Of a stretch of DNA of 9,830 bases, positions 6,125-9,830 are shown one piece after another; positions within the stretch are counted from its first letter, which is position 1; each line of letters opens with the position of its first letter. The stretch spans positions 1 through 9,830 of the forward strand of contig JAGBTW010000093.1 in assembly GCA_017631135.1 (NCBI GenBank), given 5' to 3'. The translations under genes and the position numbers were made by a program. The stretch comes from Alistipes sp. GTDB lineage: Bacteria > Bacteroidota > Bacteroidia > Bacteroidales > Rikenellaceae. The notes under the pieces are model-generated. The model was not told the origin of the DNA. It was given only the letters and a program-made list of their open reading frames with translations, and ran no database searches.

Positions 6125-6914
6125 ACGTATTGTCTACATAGTGTTGTGTTTTATGCTTGTCAGTTGCTATAATGTGGCTGACAAGCCTTGTATTTACCCC
6201 GAGCTGCCCGCACCAAATACCACTATCGCAACGCTCAAGAGTCGCATTGTTGGCACTCATGCCCATGTTATAGAGGATGATGTTGTGGTCGTGGGGCGCG
6301 TAATATCGTCGGATGCCGAAGAGAACTACTACCGCTCGATGGTTGTCGATGATGGCACAGCAGCAGTGGAGGTTATGATGGGCATATCGCCCTTGGCGGC
6401 AAACTACCACGAGGGGCTTGTTGTAGCGTTGCGCCTCAAGGGGTGCTATGTGGCGTATCAGCGCGGTGTTGCTGTCGTGGGCACTAAAGCTCCCGACTAC
6501 GAAAGCTATGAGGTTGGCTACTTGGCTTCGCGCGAGGCAGTGGATAGGGTTGTTGTGCGTGGTAGTGATGTCGAGGTGCAAAGCCCGCGTAGAGTCGCTA
6601 TTGCAGAACTTACGAAGGGCGATTGTGGTCGATTGGTGCGCATTGATGGTCTGCATGTCGTTGCCTCTACGAGCATTGACACGCTGGCGGGAGAGACGCT
6701 CTATGATGCTCGTTGGCGTGGCTATGCACTATTTAAGGATGTGGCGGGAGATAGCATTGCTCTCTACACGCGCGACTATGCCCGCTTTGCAGAGGAGTCT
6801 ATTCCGTTGGATGAGGTGTCGCTGTCGGGCATTGTTGAGTGGGGCAAGTATGACGGTGGCGCGGAGTGTTATCAACTAAAGATGCGTTATGCGAAAGATT
6901 GTACTCGTTATTAG
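6117..6914 (+). CDS. DUF5689-like lipoprotein, first of a tandem pair
   Basis: This 265-residue protein has a lipoprotein signal (MVRRIVYIVLCFMLVSC, Cys17). Residues about 36-125 carry the pattern I associate with DUF5689: TIATLKSR, then VVVVGRVISSD (56-66), YYRSMVVDDGTAAVEV (71-86) and a later beta region, an OB-fold-like barrel. A second beta segment, GRLVRIDGLHV at 171-181 and SLSGIVEWG at 235-243, follows the same order in the next gene, so the two are paralogues. The ATG lies inside the end of serB (8-nt overlap) and the 3' end overlaps the next gene by 26 nt, which implies tightly coupled translation. It is expected in the envelope. Members of this family often occur in Bacteroidetes surface lipoproteins, but no biochemical role is known to me. 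Confidence 0.8.
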   Translation: MVRRIVYIVLCFMLVSCYNVADKPCIYPELPAPNTTIATLKSRIVGTHAHVIEDDVVVVGRVISSDAEENYYRSMVVDDGTAAVEVMMGISPLAANYHEGLVVALRLKGCYVAYQRGVAVVGTKAPDYESYEVGYLASREAVDRVVVRGSDVEVQSPRRVAIAELTKGDCGRLVRIDGLHVVASTSIDTLAGETLYDARWRGYALFKDVAGDSIALYTRDYARFAEESIPLDEVSLSGIVEWGKYDGGAECYQLKMRYAKDCTRY

Positions 6915-7644
6915 TCTCCTTTTTGCGCTATCCTGCTCGCAGGGCGATAGAGAACAAAACCCTGTAGAGGGTGATGTGTCGATTGCCTATCTATGCTCGT
7001 TGGCGAGCGAGAGGAGTCAGCTTGTGCGCAATGATATATGGGTTGAGGGGTGTGTGGTTATGAACGACAAGCTCGGCGAGAGTTATAAGTCGTTTATGCT
7101 CTATGACGGCACTGCAGGCATAGAGGTGAAGGTTGATGTCGACGATGTCGATAGGGTAGTGCCACTATATGCAGGTGCGAGAATTCGTTGCTCGGGGCTC
7201 TATGTAGGCAGAGAGGGTGACCGCTATGTGCTTGGCGCAAAGCCTACGGCGGAGTATGTCGTAAATCGCATAAGTGGCGAGGAGTTGTTTAACTATGTCA
7301 CCCTATCGCTCGAGGGTGATGCGCGTGTGCCCGCCCGCAAAATGAGTATTGCCGAAATAGGCTATGACGATGTGATGTGCTATGTGCGCGTAGATGGCGT
7401 GCACCTAAAGTTGGATGAGCGCGGTTTGTCGTGGTGCGACGATAATGCCGAGGAGGTGCCCGCGGAGTCGTCACTCCGTCACTTTACCGATGGTGTTGAG
7501 ACGCTCACCGTTGCCACACAAAACAGATGTCACTACGCCATGGAGCATATCCTCTATGATGTAGTGACACTAATTGGCGTTGTGGATAGCTATCGCGGTG
7601 AGTTAGTTCTCCGCCTCTCCGACCACAAAGTTTTTATTCCTTAA
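6889..7644 (+). CDS. DUF5689-like lipoprotein, second of a tandem pair
   Basis: This 251-residue protein has a lipoprotein signal (MRKIVLVISLLFALSC, Cys16, followed by SQGDRE, an acidic stretch like Bacteroidetes surface-export signals). The N-terminal OB-like region holds WVEGCVVMND (51-60), YKSFMLYDGTAGIEV (66-80) and IRCSGLYVG (99-107), which align with VVVGRVISSD, YYRSMVVDDGTAAVEV and LRLKGCYVA of the upstream protein. The later pairs also match: CYVRVDGVHL (164-173) with GRLVRIDGLHV, and VTLIGVVDS with VSLSGIVEW. The proteins have diverged strongly, so the duplication is old. It is the last gene of the serB unit, and the convergent spacer with hairpins begins just after it. The function is unknown. 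Confidence 0.8.
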   Translation: MRKIVLVISLLFALSCSQGDREQNPVEGDVSIAYLCSLASERSQLVRNDIWVEGCVVMNDKLGESYKSFMLYDGTAGIEVKVDVDDVDRVVPLYAGARIRCSGLYVGREGDRYVLGAKPTAEYVVNRISGEELFNYVTLSLEGDARVPARKMSIAEIGYDDVMCYVRVDGVHLKLDERGLSWCDDNAEEVPAESSLRHFTDGVETLTVATQNRCHYAMEHILYDVVTLIGVVDSYRGELVLRLSDHKVFIP

Positions 7645-7697
7645 TTGGTAGTAATGCTTAAAGGTCTGGTTGTAAGCCATTTGTAACGAATAATGTA

Positions 7698-7763
7698 CAC
7701 CTTTAGGTGGCAAGGCAACGCCTTGCAACAAGCCCCTCCTTTGTCAAAGGCAGGGGTTTGGGG
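7698..7763. repeat. Three consecutive hairpins, probable dispersed repeat or terminator region
   Basis: Three hairpins sit side by side: CACC-TTTA-GGTG (7698-7709), GCAAGGC-AAC-GCCTTGC (7710-7726), and CCCCTCCTTT-GTC-AAAGG-C-AGGGG (7733-7756, ten base pairs with a bulged C7751), followed by TTTGGGGTGG. The last one, with its GGGGTTTGGGGTGG tail, resembles a dispersed intergenic motif I recall from Bacteroidetes genomes; this cannot be verified here. The block follows the second DUF5689 gene by 53 bp. It could end transcription, but only three T follow the third stem. Confidence 0.6.
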
Positions 7764-7816
7764 TGGAATGTAAATATATTTTCTTTATTATAATGAATAT
7801 CATGCAGTTGTAATTA

Positions 7817-7922
7817 TTGATTTTATGCTACTTATAGTAGCATTATGACTAATGTTGCTGATTAAGTTTACTTAAAACAGCAACATTAGTCATAATGAAG
7901 GTGCGAAGCACCATAAAATCAA
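7817..7922. repeat. Four-armed 106-bp palindromic element
   Basis: An outer stem TTGATTTTAT/ATAAAATCAA pairs 7817-7826 with 7913-7922. Inside it are a left arm GCTAC-TTATA-GTAGC (7827-7841), a long central stem pairing 7842-7860 with 7878-7896 without mismatch (a perfect 20-bp inverted repeat if 7841 and 7897 are counted) topped by TTAAG-TTTA-CTTAA (7862-7875), and a right arm GGTGC-GAA-GCACC (7900-7912). Nearly every base is paired, so DNA or RNA could fold as a four-way junction. It lies between convergent genes. Possible readings are a MITE or REP-like mobile element without its transposase, a bidirectional terminator, or a structured RNA. No clear target duplication flanks it. Confidence 0.7.
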
Positions 7923-7939
7923 GGATTATTGTATTAGTG

Positions 7940-8449
7940 CTATTCCTTAATTTTGTTTTTTAGCTCTTCGATTAACTTCTCGTTTGAACAGCTGATAACG
8001 AAGTTCTGCCTCTTGGTTCGTATAAGGTACAGGTTCGTTGTCTCGGTGGCAAACATTCTGAATTTGCCATATAGATGGCTGTAGAAGTGACCCGTATAGC
8101 CAAAATAACCACCATTGCCCATTACGCGTTTCGAGCGTAGTATGGTCATCTTGTCAGCTATTGATACCGATGTAATGTCGTCGGTGAGTATTGTCACGCT
8201 GCCCACCCAGCGCTTGATAACGAGTGTGTTGCCGATAAGATATAGTCGGCGTGGCGATAGCGCGAAGCAGACAAAGGGTAGGGGCAAGATAAGTATCATG
8301 ACCACAAATGCCTCTTTGTTGTTGGCTACTTCGGGCACGCAGAGCGTTGCTACGACCGTGCCCACAAGCAGAAGCGTGGTGAGGATGCTGATAACCCACA
8401 CCATCTTACTCCAGCGAAATGTCGCTATATAGTAGTTGTTTGATGCCAT
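7940..8449 (-). CDS. Bacterial PH-domain membrane protein
   Basis: This 169-residue protein has two hydrophobic helices near the N-terminus, about 17-37 and 47-64, separated by a short polar turn, so it should sit in the inner membrane. Residues about 65-165 are soluble and beta-rich (SPRRLYLIGNTLVIKRWVG, TILTDDITSVSIADK, NLYLIRTKRQNFVISCSN) and end in a helix, ELKNKIKE. This is the pattern of bacterial PH-like (bPH) domain proteins, including the GNGGYFGYTGHFYS insertion common in that group. It begins 7 bp after the rsmA stop and is the last gene of the recQ-rsmA unit. The role of this family is not established; co-location with rsmA does not by itself imply a link to ribosome maturation. 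Confidence 0.7.
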   Translation of the reverse strand: MASNNYYIATFRWSKMVWVISILTTLLLVGTVVATLCVPEVANNKEAFVVMILILPLPFVCFALSPRRLYLIGNTLVIKRWVGSVTILTDDITSVSIADKMTILRSKRVMGNGGYFGYTGHFYSHLYGKFRMFATETTNLYLIRTKRQNFVISCSNEKLIEELKNKIKE

Positions 8450-8456
8450 AGCACTG

Positions 8457-9242
8457 CTATTTATTCTCTGATACCCAGTTGGTTAGCTCCACAAAGTCGG
8501 CAACCGACAGCTGCTCGGCACGCATGGTGAAGAACTTGTGTTCGTTGCCACCGAAGTTGCCAAAGGCAGCCTTAAGCGAGTTGCGCAACATCTTGCGACG
8601 CTGACCAAACGATGCCTTAACGACCTTTATGAATAGCTGCTCGTCGCAGTCGAGCTTCTCGACATTGTTGCGCACAAGGCGCACAACGGCACTCTTGACC
8701 TTTGGAGGTGGGTTATAGACCTTCTCGCCCACGGTAAAGAGGTAGTCGATGTCGTACCACGCCTGCAACAGTACGCTCAATATGCCATACTCCTTCGAGC
8801 CTGGGGGCTCAGCCAAGCGCACAGCGACCTCTTTTTGTCTCATGCCCACGCACTCGGGCACGATGTCGCGGTTCTCGAGCACCTTGAAGAATATCTGTGA
8901 CGATATGTTGTAGGGGAAGTTGCCGATAATCTTGAGCCTATCGCCATACTCGGCACGCAAGTCCATCTTCAGAAAGTCGCCCTCCGTGAGGCGGGGTGCA
9001 AACTCGGGGTAGTGGGCATGGAGATACTCCACCGACTCGGTGTCTATCTCTGCGCCATAGGTCACAATGTCAGTGCGCTGCAAGAGGTACTGCGTGAGCA
9101 CGCCCATGCCGCAGCCAACCTCCAACACCTTGTCGGGTGTCTCGTCGCTGCCGCCCGAGAGCGATGTTGCAATCTTGCGCGCTATGTTTAGGTCGGTCAA
9201 GAAGTGCTGACCGAGAGCCTTCTTTGCTCTTACTTCACTCAT
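8457..9242 (-). CDS. rsmA: 16S rRNA (A1518/A1519) dimethyltransferase RsmA/KsgA
   Basis: RsmA uses S-adenosylmethionine to dimethylate two adjacent adenines in the 3' terminal helix of 16S rRNA, a late step in 30S assembly; its loss gives kasugamycin resistance. The 261-residue length is normal. The N-terminal KKALGQHFLTDLNIARKI (7-24) is the family signature. SAM-binding motif I is VLEVGCGMGVLT (39-50), with Cys44 where many homologues have proline. The acidic motif is AEID (64-67), GDFLKMDL covers 88-95, and the catalytic motif NFPYNISS lies at 108-115. NPPPKVKSAVVRL (177-189) and the FGQRRKMLRNSL segment complete the C-terminal domain. It follows recQ by 9 bp and precedes the PH-domain gene by 7 bp, so the three are likely one leftward operon. 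Confidence 0.97.
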   Translation of the reverse strand: MSEVRAKKALGQHFLTDLNIARKIATSLSGGSDETPDKVLEVGCGMGVLTQYLLQRTDIVTYGAEIDTESVEYLHAHYPEFAPRLTEGDFLKMDLRAEYGDRLKIIGNFPYNISSQIFFKVLENRDIVPECVGMRQKEVAVRLAEPPGSKEYGILSVLLQAWYDIDYLFTVGEKVYNPPPKVKSAVVRLVRNNVEKLDCDEQLFIKVVKASFGQRRKMLRNSLKAAFGNFGGNEHKFFTMRAEQLSVADFVELTNWVSENK

Positions 9243-9251
9243 ACGCCTATA

Positions 9252-9830
9252 TTAGTTCGCTACCTCCGATATAAACTTGATGCGCACAAGGCGTATCTCC
9301 TCCTCGCTATACTCCGAGCCGAGCTCATCGATGGCGTCATCCAGCGAGTCGGTCTCGGCATCCTCCTTGAAATAGAGGTAGATGTCTTCAACCTTATCTT
9401 CATCCATGACGGTGTTGAGGTAGTACTGTATGTCGAGGCGTGTGCCAGAGTTTACGATAGCCTCAATTTCTGTAAGCAGCTCGTCCATGTCGAGGTTCTT
9501 GGCGCGTGCAATATCCTCGAAGTCCATCTTGCGGTCGATAGACTGGATGATGAATATCTTGTTGCTTGCCTTGTTGGCTACGCCCTTAACGACCATATCC
9601 TGTGGTCGCAAAATCTCCTTCTCGTCGACATAAGCCTTGATAAGCTTGACGAACTCCGCGCCAAACTTCTGTGCCTTGCCAGCACCTACGCCCGAGATAG
9701 TCTGCAACTCCTCGATAGTGATGGGGTACTGGATAGACATATCCTCAAGCGAGGGGTCTTGGAAGATGACGTAGGGGGGCAGGTCGTGCTTCTTGGCCAC
9801 CTTCTTGCGCAGGTCTTTGAGCATGGTGAA
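9252..9830 (-). CDS. recQ: ATP-dependent DNA helicase RecQ, C-terminal part (5' end outside window)
   Basis: The frame stays open to the window edge (residues F-T precede the first internal Met at 9824), so this is the 3' end of a longer gene. The visible 192 or so residues contain an HRDC domain, LKDLRKKVAKKHDLPPYVIF through ISGVGAGKAQKFGAEFVKLI, which helps RecQ bind DNA. A C-terminal extension of about 110 residues resembles the helix-turn-helix tail found in Bacteroidetes RecQ, with FEDIARAKNLDMDELLTEIEAIV and a strongly acidic DEDKVEDIYLYFKEDAE stretch. The helicase motor and zinc/winged-helix domains must lie beyond 9830. RecQ unwinds branched DNA in recombination and repair. The HRDC assignment is clear; a stand-alone HRDC protein is possible but much less likely. 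Confidence 0.85.
   Translation of the reverse strand, partial: FTMLKDLRKKVAKKHDLPPYVIFQDPSLEDMSIQYPITIEELQTISGVGAGKAQKFGAEFVKLIKAYVDEKEILRPQDMVVKGVANKASNKIFIIQSIDRKMDFEDIARAKNLDMDELLTEIEAIVNSGTRLDIQYYLNTVMDEDKVEDIYLYFKEDAETDSLDDAIDELGSEYSEEEIRLVRIKFISEVAN

Noticed and set aside
5970..6656. Open frame of 228 codons on the minus strand across the serB/DUF5689 junction
   Set aside because: It overlaps two well supported genes on the other strand and shows no motif, signal peptide or promoter of its own.
7817..7922. tRNA gene, because of the cloverleaf-like fold
   Set aside because: The arms have the wrong lengths (a 19-20-bp central stem, 5-bp side arms), there is no TTCRA T-loop sequence or CCA end, and 106 nt with a long AT-rich arm does not fit a tRNA.
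7817..7922. Integron attC site
   Set aside because: The outer boxes lack the GTTRRRY/RYYYAAC core pairs, the palindrome is too perfect, and there is no integrase or gene cassette nearby.

Overview
The window looks like a chromosomal segment of a Bacteroidales bacterium, perhaps from the Alistipes/Rikenellaceae side, although the sequence does not settle the genus. Supporting signs are Bacteroidetes-type promoters (TAnnTTTG boxes, two with TTTG 19-20 bp upstream), AT-rich leaders without strong Shine-Dalgarno sites, many small lipoproteins, a TPR/transmembrane/HTH regulator of a type common in Bacteroides, DUF5689-like proteins, and ACT-ACT-SerB, RsmA and RecQ sequences of Bacteroidetes character.

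Layout. Positions 1-85 may hold the tail of an unidentified rightward gene, followed by a G-free, C-rich stretch. Positions 216-1969 carry a leftward pair: a ROK-family repressor, then a GNAT acetyltransferase 2 bp behind it. Positions 1970-2452 are a long AT-rich divergent regulatory region with a promoter for the ROK gene, two overlapping-range promoters for the rightward operon and several short repeats. Positions 2453-4810 form a compact rightward operon: a membrane-spanning TPR regulator with a C-terminal HTH, then two small lipoproteins that share one invariant proline/basic segment. Positions 4883-7644 form a second rightward unit with its own promoter: serB (phosphoserine phosphatase) and two overlapping DUF5689-like lipoprotein genes. 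Positions 7645-7939 lie between convergent genes and contain three consecutive hairpins and then an elaborate 106-bp four-armed palindromic element. Positions 7940-9830 are a leftward operon: recQ (3' end only), rsmA and a small PH-domain membrane protein.

How the genes may work together. The conserved housekeeping functions are serine biosynthesis (serB), 16S rRNA dimethylation (rsmA) and DNA repair (recQ). The less described part is the regulator plus two-lipoprotein operon at 2453-4810: an envelope TPR sensor with a cytoplasmic DNA-binding-like end, encoded tightly with two exported lipoproteins that carry the same cationic proline-rich peptide. The most striking non-coding object is the four-armed palindrome at 7817-7922. 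No phage genes, transposase, CRISPR array, rRNA or tRNA gene was recognised.
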